A DNA stretch of 19,353 nt from positions 1 to 19,353 of the forward strand of contig CAYLHS010000042.1 of the NCBI GenBank assembly GCA_964383535.1, written 5' to 3'. Below, piece by piece: positions 13,616-19,353 of this stretch; within the stretch, counting starts at the first letter, position 1, and each line of letters opens with the position of its first letter. Origin of the DNA: CAYLHS01 sp964383535. Its GTDB lineage: Bacteria > Actinomycetota > Acidimicrobiia > Spongiisociales > UBA4744. The position numbers were made by a program, and so were the translations under genes. The notes beneath the pieces were generated by a model. That model was not told where the DNA came from. It ran no database searches and saw only the letters and a list, made by a program, of their open reading frames with translations.

Positions 13616-14364
13616 CCGAGCTCATCCTCTCGACGATCGAACCGCCGCTCGCGACGGTGACCCTGAACCGTCCGGAACGTCACAACGCGCTGGTGCCGGA
13701 ACTGCTATCCGCCCTCATCGATCACACCATCGGGGCGGCGGCCGCGCCGGACGTCAGGTCGATCATCCTCGCTGCGAATGGCCGTTCGTTCTCGACCGGC
13801 GGCGACCTGGCGCGCTTCGACGCACGCCGCGACGATCTGGCCGGCTACGCGTCAGAGATCGTCGGTCTCCTGAACGAGGCGATGCTGACCCTCATGCGGA
13901 TCGACCAGCCCGTCGTCGCCGCCGTACATGGAGCGGTCACGGGGGGATCGCTGGGCCTGGTACTCGCAGCCGATCACGTCGTTGCCGCACCCGTGGCATC
14001 GTTCACGCCGTGGTACTCGGTCGTCGGGTTCTCGCCCGATGGAGGCTGGTCAGCCGTTCTGCCCGACCGGATCGGCCACGCGCGAGCTTCCTCGGTCCTG
14101 TTCTCCAATTCGACGATCACGGCGGAGCAGGCCCTCGAGTGGGGACTCGTCGATGAGATCGCCTACGACGCCGATGCGGGCGCTCGAGCGGCCGCCATGG
14201 AGCTGGCAGCGCTGAAGACACGGGCCGTCAAGCGCAGTCTGAACGCAGACATCGAGTCGATGGCAATGGCACTCGAACGTGAACGACAGCTCTTCGTCGA
14301 CCAAATCACCACCGACGAAGCCGTCGAGGGCATCGACACCTTCCTCAACCGGCGACGTCCTTAG
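13612..14364 (+). CDS. Enoyl-CoA hydratase/isomerase (crotonase family, PaaG-like)
   Basis: A 250-residue crotonase-fold protein. Oxyanion-hole segments are STGGDLARF (61-69) and HGAVTGGSLGL (106-116). The active-site region reads GFSPDGGWSAVLPDRIG, with Asp143 where 2-enoyl-CoA hydratases carry a catalytic Glu. This SPDGG pattern is that of PaaG-like isomerases and delta3,delta2-enoyl-CoA isomerases, so isomerase activity is at least as likely as hydration. It is coupled to the acyl-CoA synthetase by an ATGA overlap, so the pair probably activates and then processes the same acyl group. The 3' end overlaps the convergent MaoC gene by 20 bp. Confidence 0.9.
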   Translation: MTELILSTIEPPLATVTLNRPERHNALVPELLSALIDHTIGAAAAPDVRSIILAANGRSFSTGGDLARFDARRDDLAGYASEIVGLLNEAMLTLMRIDQPVVAAVHGAVTGGSLGLVLAADHVVAAPVASFTPWYSVVGFSPDGGWSAVLPDRIGHARASSVLFSNSTITAEQALEWGLVDEIAYDADAGARAAAMELAALKTRAVKRSLNADIESMAMALERERQLFVDQITTDEAVEGIDTFLNRRRP

Positions 14365-15112
14365 AACCTCCGGCGTCTCTGACGAGCACGAGTGACTCGC
14401 CAACAACGGCCGGACCTTCAGACGTTTCGCAGACGGAGCTGAGATTCACCAGCTGCTTGTTCGGACGGATCCTCGACGTCATCACGGTCGCAACCACCTC
14501 TGCATCTATTGGTACTCCTGCCAAGAACGCGTAGTGCTGCTTCAGCCAGTTGGTGCCCCGTCCAGGCAGCTCAACGCCCAGTATCGCCGAGATGAGGCCT
14601 CCAATGAGCCCGACGGGAACCCTGCCCTCGTAGTCCGTTGGGTCGTCGACGAGCGCGCAGAACGAGTCGACGTCCGACCTCGTGAAGCTCCGGCGTCGTG
14701 TGGCAGTCATGCCGACTTCGAGTCCTTTGATGGTGGCTTGCGGGTCGATCACGACCTCATCAGGCGGAGGCGGCGGCACCCTCATGGCTCTGCCGTCGGT
14801 GACCGTTTCGCCGGCCGTGTCGCGGAGAGTCTCTTCGATCCCGCCATCGCAAGGTTCGAGCGTGAGGGTCATCGGCTCCCCCGCGTAGGTCGGCCCGCTG
14901 AACATCAGATCCTGGTGGGTGAATCCGGTCAGTCCGCGGCGTGCCAATTCGGCGTTCATCACGGAGAACAAGAACATGCCGTGAGCGACGGTCCTCCCGA
15001 ATCGGGTCTTCGCAGCGAACGCCGGATCGACGTGGATCGGATTGGTGTCGCCGCTCAGGCGGGCGAACTCGTCGAACTGCTCCTGTGCGAATACCAGGGC
15101 CACGTCGTGCAC
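14345..15112 (-). CDS. MaoC-like double-hotdog dehydratase
   Basis: A 255-residue protein with two hotdog halves. The N-terminal half (about 1-115) carries the R-specific enoyl-CoA hydratase motif SGDTNPIHVD with catalytic Asp22 and His27, followed by AHGMFLFS. The C-terminal half (about 135-250: FTRSDVDSFCALV..., VPVGLIGGLISAILGVELPGRGTNWL) is a second, more divergent hotdog with the substrate-covering GTNWLKQHYAF segment. Such enzymes hydrate enoyl-CoA in fatty-acid or steroid side-chain oxidation, in keeping with the neighbouring acyl-CoA synthetase and crotonase. The start is GTG 15112; the frame is open upstream but offers no start codon nearby and no motif is lost. It may be cotranscribed with the DsrE gene, 99 bp upstream. 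Confidence 0.85.
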   Translation of the reverse strand: MHDVALVFAQEQFDEFARLSGDTNPIHVDPAFAAKTRFGRTVAHGMFLFSVMNAELARRGLTGFTHQDLMFSGPTYAGEPMTLTLEPCDGGIEETLRDTAGETVTDGRAMRVPPPPPDEVVIDPQATIKGLEVGMTATRRRSFTRSDVDSFCALVDDPTDYEGRVPVGLIGGLISAILGVELPGRGTNWLKQHYAFLAGVPIDAEVVATVMTSRIRPNKQLVNLSSVCETSEGPAVVGESLVLVRDAGGSKDVAG

Positions 15113-15211
15113 CGATTCATCTTGAACAGACGGGTCGACGACCGCAACTTCATGGTCGGCTGGAAGCGCCGACGGTGGACCACGGTATGACCGCGGCCGA
15201 CAGATAGTTCA

Positions 15212-15580
15212 TCAAACCGTCACGACCCGATCGGCCGCGGCGATCAACTCTGCCCACTGTGTCCCGTTGATCAGCATGCCGTTGAACCTCTCCAAATCCT
15301 GCGATGACACCCCCCGGGCGCCGGCGCACGGCATTCAGACGTAGACGGGAACACTATCTCTGATGATCCGAGAGAAGAACGTGCTGAGCGGCGGAAAGCC
15401 TATGCCGTGAATCGAATCGGCCACGCTCTCCAATGCAAGGTAGGCACCCTCTCCCAGCAGTGCGATGCTCGGTTCGTGACCCGCTTCGAGGGCACCAACG
15501 GCCCCGATGAAGGGGATCGTCGCCTTCGTCGGATCGTCTGATCCGTGCGTGGCGGTGAAGAGAATAGAAGTCGTTGCCAC
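15212..15580 (-). CDS. DsrE-family protein with in-frame UGA (candidate selenoprotein)
   Basis: A 122-residue DsrE/DsrF-fold protein if the internal UGA (15337-15335) is read through. N-terminal signature: TSILFTATHGSDDPTKATIPF, then GAVGALEAGHEPSIALLGEG and ADSIHGIGFPPLSTFF. After VPVYV comes UGA (residue 82), then MPCAGARGVSSQDLERF... to DRVVTV and a TGA stop at 15212. DsrE relatives usually have Cys-x-x-Cys here, so UGA sits at the first Cys of a UxxC redox motif, and the reading frame after it is family-like for 40 codons. A SECIS-like hairpin follows. Read without selenocysteine, the product is only 81 residues. GTG 15580 is chosen as the start: it precedes the first strand directly, and a TAGGTT -10 lies 20 nt upstream. 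ATG 15622 or 15640 are alternatives. A nonsense mutation or base-call error is the competing explanation. Confidence 0.7.
15300..15328 (-). promoter_or_regulatory. Candidate bacterial SECIS hairpin
   Basis: On the minus strand, six bases after the in-frame UGA, a hairpin can form: lower stem UGCG with CGCA, a 2x2 internal loop (CC/AU), upper stem GGCGCC with GGUGUC (two G-U pairs) and apical loop CGGGG. The apical loop begins 18 nt after the UGA and has G at its second position. This meets the published bacterial SECIS description (loop 16-37 nt from UGA, G within the first two loop positions). Pairing was worked out by eye, and the G-run allows register shifts. Confidence 0.6.
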
Positions 15581-15600
15581 CTCCCGATCGCTCGAGAGAC

Positions 15601-15606
15601 AACCTA
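15601..15606 (-). promoter_or_regulatory. Predicted -10 (TAGGTT) of the DsrE gene
   Basis: TAGGTT on the minus strand, identical to the hexamer before the gene at 9616, lies 20 nt before the GTG at 15580. Transcription would begin around 15594, making the upstream ATGs at 15622 and 15640 untranscribed. Confidence 0.35.
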
Positions 15607-15638
15607 CAGCACGGCCGGCCATAGTCCTGGTTGCTTCC

Positions 15639-15693
15639 ATCCGACACAACTCCCGACGGTGTGGTGCAATGAGTCCCAATGTTCGACTCGTAC
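15639..15693 (+). repeat. Left copy of the 55-bp duplication at the gap
   Basis: Identical over 55 bp to 15794-15848. It holds the intergenic space and first codons of the P450 gene. Because the copies abut the N-run exactly, they are best read as the same genomic sequence present at both contig ends, an assembly overlap and not a biological repeat. Confidence 0.95.
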
Positions 15694-15793
15694 NNNNNNN
15701 NNNNNNNNNNNNNNNNNNNNNNNNNNNNNNNNNNNNNNNNNNNNNNNNNNNNNNNNNNNNNNNNNNNNNNNNNNNNNNNNNNNNNNNNNNNNN
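15694..15793. other. Assembly gap, 100 N
   Basis: Exactly 100 N, the conventional length for a scaffold gap of unknown size. Given the identical 55-bp flanks, the two contigs very probably overlap and no sequence is missing. Collapsing the copies leaves about 98 bp between the DsrE start (15580) and the P450 start. Confidence 0.95.
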
Positions 15794-15848
15794 ATCCGAC
15801 ACAACTCCCGACGGTGTGGTGCAATGAGTCCCAATGTTCGACTCGTAC
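15794..15848 (+). repeat. Right copy of the 55-bp duplication at the gap
   Basis: Exact copy of 15639-15693. Its last 15 bases are the first codons of the P450 gene. Confidence 0.95.
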
Positions 15849-17060
15849 GCTCCCGCGTTCATCGACGACCCCTATCCGACGTTCGCGCGCCTGAGGGCAG
15901 AATCGCCCGTCTTCTTCGACGAACGATGGGGGCTCACGTTCTTCACTCGTCACGCGGACATCCACGGCATCCTGCGGGATCGGCGCTTCGGCAGGGACGT
16001 TCGGCACGCCGTGCCCCGAGACGAGATCGACAATGACGCCTTCGATCGCATCTATCCGCAGCGCTACCCAATGTGGACGGCGTTCATTCGCGAGTCGTTC
16101 ATCGACTTCGAGCCGCCCGACCACACGCGGCTCCGCAGACTTGTCCAGTCCGCATTCAACCGGCGGGCGTCCGAGAGTTACAGGCCCCGACTCGAAGCGA
16201 CTGCGACCCGCCTGCTCGACGAGGCCCTCGAACGTGGTGAGATGGACGCGGTGGCCGACTACGCAGAGCCCATCCCTCTCGCCATGATTGCGGAGCTGAT
16301 GGGGGTGCCCGAAACCGATCAGCCGCTGCTCGTCAACTGGTCGCACAGGATCGTGCGCCTCTACGACCAGGCCTGCACCGACGAAGAGGGCGACGAGGCC
16401 GAGGAGGCGACCGCCCAGTTCGCCGAGTACACACGTGCGATGGTTGCTCGGAGGCGATCGGACCCGACCGACGATCTCGTATCGGCTCTCGCCCACGCCG
16501 AGGTCGACGGAGACCGCCTCACCGACGACGAGGTGATCGCAACCAGCATCCTCGCGCTCAACGCAGGCCACGAGGCGACGGTGCAGGCGATCGGCAACGG
16601 GTTGCTGGCGCTCGCACGCAACCCCGACGAGTACCGCCGCCTGCACGCCGATCCAGGGCTCATGGCGACAGCCCTCGACGAACTCCTTCGCTACGACACC
16701 CCGCTCCAGATGTTCGAACGCTGGGTGCTCGAGGACCTCGACTGGAACGGCACGCCGCTACGGCGCGGCACAAAGGTCGGACTGCTATTCGGTTCTGCCA
16801 ACCATGACGGGACGGTGTTTGCAGATCCCGAGCACCTCCACCTGAATCGAGCCACGAACCCACACATCTCGTTCGGAGGCGGCATTCACTACTGCGTCGG
16901 AGCGCCACTCGCCAAAGTCGAACTCGACGTAGCGTTCTCGCACCTGTCCCGTCGTATCGCCTCCATCGAGCTGGCCAGCGAGCATCTCGACCGGACGCCG
17001 AGTCTCATCTTCCGCGGCGTTCGACAACTCCCACTGATACTCCAGCCACTCTTTAGCTGA
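15834..17060 (+). CDS. Cytochrome P450
   Basis: A 408-residue soluble bacterial class-I type P450, a heme-thiolate monooxygenase that needs a ferredoxin partner (none in the window). Motifs: EPPDHTRLRRLV (93-104), I-helix oxygen-activation motif AGHEAT (244-249), K-helix ExxR (Glu283, Arg286) and the heme loop FGGGIHYCVG with ligand Cys354. AGHEAT has Glu where AGxDT is more usual; this is found in many actinobacterial CYPs. The length is typical. The start codon is present in both copies of the 55-bp duplication; the right-hand one leads into the full gene. The substrate is unknown; neighbours for acyl-CoA processing hint at a lipid or steroid-like substrate. It is divergent from the DsrE gene. 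Confidence 0.93.
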   Translation: MFDSYAPAFIDDPYPTFARLRAESPVFFDERWGLTFFTRHADIHGILRDRRFGRDVRHAVPRDEIDNDAFDRIYPQRYPMWTAFIRESFIDFEPPDHTRLRRLVQSAFNRRASESYRPRLEATATRLLDEALERGEMDAVADYAEPIPLAMIAELMGVPETDQPLLVNWSHRIVRLYDQACTDEEGDEAEEATAQFAEYTRAMVARRRSDPTDDLVSALAHAEVDGDRLTDDEVIATSILALNAGHEATVQAIGNGLLALARNPDEYRRLHADPGLMATALDELLRYDTPLQMFERWVLEDLDWNGTPLRRGTKVGLLFGSANHDGTVFADPEHLHLNRATNPHISFGGGIHYCVGAPLAKVELDVAFSHLSRRIASIELASEHLDRTPSLIFRGVRQLPLILQPLFS

Positions 17061-17261
17061 TTCTCAGACGTCCTTCAGGTTCGTCTTAGTTGGCCCGGTC
17101 AGCGTTCATCTTCTGGTGAGGGACATGTCCAACGTCAGGCACACACGACGCGCCGGCCGGATCTCGGCCGCATCTCTGCCCTCACCCCATCGTCGATCCA
17201 CGGGCCCAGCACACGCACCCTGATCGCCGCCACGTTCACTGTCCAACGAAACGAGGTTCAC
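17061..17261 (+). other. Intergenic region upstream of the NEW3/ABC operon
   Basis: A 201-bp non-coding space holding an array of spaced direct repeats at its left end and the promoter of the NEW3 gene. It also has a 32-codon ORF (17125-17223) beginning MSNVRHTRRAGRIS, with GAGGG close upstream. The ORF is Arg/Ser/Pro-rich and may be a leader peptide or chance; I do not call it a gene. Confidence 0.5.
17062..17089 (+). promoter_or_regulatory. Three 11-bp-spaced direct repeats, candidate OmpR/PhoB-type site
   Basis: TCTCAG (17062), CTTCAG (17073) and TCTTAG (17084) share the pattern YYTYAG and are spaced exactly 11 bp start to start, one helical turn. Head-to-tail half-sites with this period are how winged-helix OmpR/PhoB response regulators bind. 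The array lies about 170 bp before the NEW3 start and immediately after the P450 stop, so it most likely serves the NEW3/ABC operon. The regulator is not in the window. Confidence 0.55.
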
Positions 17262-18404
17262 ATGCGTCGCGCCGTATCCACCCTTGCGATCATCGGAGTA
17301 CTCCTCATACTTGCGCTGCCGGCATCAGCGGCCGATACGGTCTCGCTGACCACGCCATACACGTCCGTCGCGGTCGAGCCCGGCCACACCGTGACCTTCA
17401 ATCTCGACCTCGCCGCGCCGGACGGTGACTCCGTGGCATTGTCGGTCAGCGGCGTGCCTGATGGGTGGAGCACGACGATCACCGGCGGAGGCTTCGTTGT
17501 CGACGGGATCACCTATGACAGCAACAACCCGCCCTCGTTGAGGCTGGGTGTGACCGTTCCGTCCGACGCCACGGACAGTTCCTACGACCTGGCCGTCACC
17601 GCACAAGGGACATCGAGCAGCTCCACTCTCGATCTGACCGTGCGTGTCGCGGCACAAGTGGGTGGCGGCGTGAGCATGACGACGGACTTCCCCGCCCTTC
17701 AGGGTCCCGCCGGCGTGAAGTTCAGCTACCGACTGACGCTCTCCAACGACACAACCCAGGAACTCCAGTTCGGCCTCGACACGACAGGGCCCGACGGCTG
17801 GCAGATCGACGCCAGTCCGGCAGGTGAGAGCCTTGCCTCGACGGTGACGATCAAGCCGGGAGACACGAGCACGATCACCGTGTCCACAACGCCGCCAGAC
17901 GACACCGCGGCCGGTGACTACGAGATCGATGTGACGGCAACGGGCGGCAACTACACGGCGACTACCCAGCTCACCGCGAACGTCACAGGAAGCTACTCGA
18001 TGGTCCTGTCGACCCAGGATCAGCGACTCAACGCCGACGTGGTCGCCGGCAAGTCGAGCGACCTGCAGCTCGAGGTGATCAACACGGGCTCCGCGCCGCT
18101 CGACAACGTGCAGCTTCAGGCGACACCGCCGTCCGGCTGGAAGACCGTCTTCACCCCCGCGGTCGTCCCCGAGATCGCTCCAGGCGACTCGACCGCCGTG
18201 ACACTGACCATGACACCCTCCACCGACGCGGTGGCCGGCGACTACCGAGTGTCCCTGTCGTCGCAAACCGACCAGGCGCAGGATTCGATCGAACTTCGCG
18301 CCACCGTCAAGACATCGGCGGCATGGGGGCTGATCGGCGTCGGGCTGATCGTCCTGGTCTTCGCCGGCCTCAGCATCGTCTTCCGGCGTTTCGGAAGGAG
18401 GTAG
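17262..18404 (+). CDS. Secreted, membrane-anchored NEW3-domain protein
   Basis: A 380-residue exported protein. Signal peptide about 1-23 (RRAVST..., hydrophobic IIGVLLILALP, cleavage after ASA). The rest is beta-rich, Thr/Ser/Asp-rich and made of three Ig-like repeats with the NEW3 (alpha-galactosidase-associated) pattern: GVPDGWSTTI..., GPDGWQIDASP..., and PPSGWKTVFTP..., each followed by 'PGDTSTITVSTTPPDD.AAGDYEI'-type strands. A C-terminal span (about 352-374, LIGVGLIVLVFAGLSIVF) and a basic tail RRFGRR anchor it. It probably lies on the outer face of the membrane and works with the ABC transporter encoded 4 bp downstream, whose Shine-Dalgarno overlaps its 3' end. GAGG precedes ATG 17262. 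The ligand is unknown. Confidence 0.85.
   Translation: MRRAVSTLAIIGVLLILALPASAADTVSLTTPYTSVAVEPGHTVTFNLDLAAPDGDSVALSVSGVPDGWSTTITGGGFVVDGITYDSNNPPSLRLGVTVPSDATDSSYDLAVTAQGTSSSSTLDLTVRVAAQVGGGVSMTTDFPALQGPAGVKFSYRLTLSNDTTQELQFGLDTTGPDGWQIDASPAGESLASTVTIKPGDTSTITVSTTPPDDTAAGDYEIDVTATGGNYTATTQLTANVTGSYSMVLSTQDQRLNADVVAGKSSDLQLEVINTGSAPLDNVQLQATPPSGWKTVFTPAVVPEIAPGDSTAVTLTMTPSTDAVAGDYRVSLSSQTDQAQDSIELRATVKTSAAWGLIGVGLIVLVFAGLSIVFRRFGRR
18396..18401 (+). promoter_or_regulatory. Strong Shine-Dalgarno for the ABC ATPase
   Basis: AGGAGG ends 7 nt before the GTG at 18409 and lies inside the last codons of the NEW3 gene. It fixes the GTG start and points to cotranscription. Confidence 0.75.
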
Positions 18405-18408
18405 CCAG

Positions 18409-19347
18409 GTGTCGACCGCTCTTCGCACCAAGAATCTGACGAAGGCCTACGGCGACCGCACCGTTGTCGACCACCTGGATCTCGACATCGAAGAAGGAAC
18501 GATCTTCGGTCTCCTCGGACCCAACGGGGCGGGCAAGACCACCACGATTCTCATGATCCTCGGACTCAGCGAACCGACGTCCGGAACGGCGCGGGTACTG
18601 GGCCTCGATCCGGTTCGGTCCCCTCTCGAGGTGAAGCGGATCGTCGGCTACATGCCCGACAGCGTGGGTTTCTACGAGTCCCTCACCGGACGCCAGAACC
18701 TCCGGTACACGGCGCAACTCAACCGGATTCCCACGCCGCAGGCCACCGAACGCATCGGTGCGCTCCTCGACCGGGTCGGACTGACGGATGCCGCCGACGA
18801 TCCCGTCGGCACCTACTCGCGTGGCATGCGTCAGCGACTGGGCATCGCGGACACACTCGTCAAGGAACCGAGGATCGCGATCCTCGATGAACCGACCATG
18901 GCGATCGACCCCGAGGGCGTCGCCGAGATGCAGGCGCTCATCCGATCCCTCGCCGACGACCACGGTGTCACGGTCCTCGTCGCCAGCCACCTCCTCTACC
19001 AGCTCCAGTCGATCTGCGACCGCGTTGGGATCTTCGTGAAGGGCAAGCTCGTCGCGGAAGGGACGACGGCCCAGCTCGCCAAATCACTGGGTTCAACGTC
19101 GACGCTCTACGAGGTCGGAGTTGGGGCCGAACAGGAGCAGGTCACACAGATACTGTCCGCCATCCCGGCGGTGGCCTCGGTGACGCCGACCGGACGCGCC
19201 CACAGCTACAGGGTCGCGGTCGAAGCCGGCAAGGCTCCGGCCATCATCAGCACCCTGGTATCTGCAGATCTGCCGATCCTCCACTTCCGTCCGATGGGCG
19301 AGGATCTGGACGAGATCTACCACAGCTACTTCTCGGAGGCCGTATGA
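18409..19347 (+). CDS. ABC transporter ATP-binding protein (ABC-2/NatA-like)
   Basis: A 312-residue ATPase subunit. Walker A GPNGAGKTT (37-45), ABC signature YSRGMRQR (136-143), Walker B RIAILDEP (155-162) and H-loop His194 (VASH) are all present. The YSRGM signature and the roughly 80-residue C-terminal extension after EGTTAQLAKS are typical of single-domain ATPases of ABC-2 exporters (NatA, GldA, CcmA-like groups). It couples ATP hydrolysis to a permease whose gene begins at 19344 by an ATGA overlap. With the upstream NEW3 protein it forms an operon; export of an envelope component, drug or signal is plausible, but the substrate is unknown. Confidence 0.95.
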   Translation: MSTALRTKNLTKAYGDRTVVDHLDLDIEEGTIFGLLGPNGAGKTTTILMILGLSEPTSGTARVLGLDPVRSPLEVKRIVGYMPDSVGFYESLTGRQNLRYTAQLNRIPTPQATERIGALLDRVGLTDAADDPVGTYSRGMRQRLGIADTLVKEPRIAILDEPTMAIDPEGVAEMQALIRSLADDHGVTVLVASHLLYQLQSICDRVGIFVKGKLVAEGTTAQLAKSLGSTSTLYEVGVGAEQEQVTQILSAIPAVASVTPTGRAHSYRVAVEAGKAPAIISTLVSADLPILHFRPMGEDLDEIYHSYFSEAV

Positions 19348-19353
19348 CCACCA
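19344..19353 (+). CDS. Start of a probable ABC permease gene (truncated by window end)
   Basis: ATG 19344 overlaps the ATPase stop (ATGA) and reads Met-Thr-Thr to the window end. Position and coupling suggest the membrane permease of the same transporter; three codons cannot prove it. Confidence 0.45.

Noticed and set aside
15639..15848. The 55-bp duplication as a biological direct repeat or attachment site
   Set aside because: Both copies abut the N-run exactly, as expected for an unmerged contig overlap.
15335..15862. DsrE frame extended leftwards through the N gap to 15862
   Set aside because: It passes through the N-run and both copies of the duplicated flank; the protein before TSILFTATHG has no family match and a promoter-like hexamer lies inside it.
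17125..17223. 32-codon ORF upstream of the NEW3 gene
   Set aside because: A nearby GAGGG but low-complexity Arg/Ser/Pro composition and no homology recognised; mentioned only as a possible leader peptide.
1..19353. CRISPR arrays, tRNA, rRNA or insertion sequences
   Set aside because: No regularly spaced repeats, tRNA-like cloverleaf, rRNA conserved stretch or transposase was seen by eye; the DUF4332 protein has an integrase-like N-terminus but no catalytic domain.

Overview
The window is high-GC, Gram-positive-like DNA, most likely a scaffold from an environmental genome (a MAG) of an actinobacterium, perhaps of the Acidimicrobiia type. The reasons are the GC-rich third codon positions, GTG starts, a heliorhodopsin (a family typical of monoderm microbes), an XRE-MurA fusion, and many start codons lying 6-8 bases after a TANNNT -10 hexamer, the signature of leaderless actinobacterial mRNAs. 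It contains one 100-N gap. The gap is flanked by two identical 55-bp copies, so it looks like a failed overlap join rather than missing sequence. The taxonomic placement is inference.

Layout. 1-275: hairpin-rich intergenic DNA with a short tandem repeat. 276-704 (+): SRPBCC protein. 720-4544 (-): HrpA DEAH-box helicase. 4545-4738: intergenic nested repeats and a terminator-like hairpin. 4739-6256 (-): MurA-type enolpyruvyl transferase with an N-terminal XRE helix-turn-helix, preceded by a perfect 22-bp palindrome. 6396-6869 (+): dCMP deaminase. 6922-7992 (+): AlkZ-like DNA glycosylase. 7989-8750 (-): heliorhodopsin. 8835-9533 (+): SAM-like/DUF4332 putative DNA-binding protein. 9616-10062 (+) and 10115-10927 (-): membrane proteins. 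10977-11855 (+): EamA exporter. 11844-12031 (-): possible frameshifted small gene. 12122-13615 and 13612-14364 (+): acyl-CoA synthetase and PaaG-type enoyl-CoA hydratase/isomerase, translationally coupled. 14345-15112 (-): double-hotdog MaoC dehydratase. 15212-15580 (-): DsrE-family protein with an in-frame UGA. 15834-17060 (+): cytochrome P450. 17262-19353 (+): NEW3-domain secreted/anchored protein, ABC ATPase and the first codons of a probable permease.

How the genes work together. The acyl-CoA synthetase, enoyl-CoA hydratase, MaoC hydratase and P450 form an acyl-CoA catabolism neighbourhood (fatty acid, aromatic or steroid side chain; substrate unknown). The heliorhodopsin sits between a DNA-repair glycosylase and a divergent DNA-binding-like protein. 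The NEW3/ABC genes form an export or envelope operon behind an array of 11-bp-spaced direct repeats that looks like an OmpR/PhoB-type regulator site.

Most notable are three things. (1) The DsrE gene appears to encode a selenoprotein: UGA occupies the first position of a would-be CxxC motif, the family-like reading frame continues for 40 codons beyond it, and a bacterial-SECIS-like hairpin lies 18 nt downstream. (2) The XRE-MurA fusion has a perfect palindrome over its own predicted -10, suggesting a cell-wall enzyme that represses itself. (3) The heliorhodopsin and its neighbourhood.
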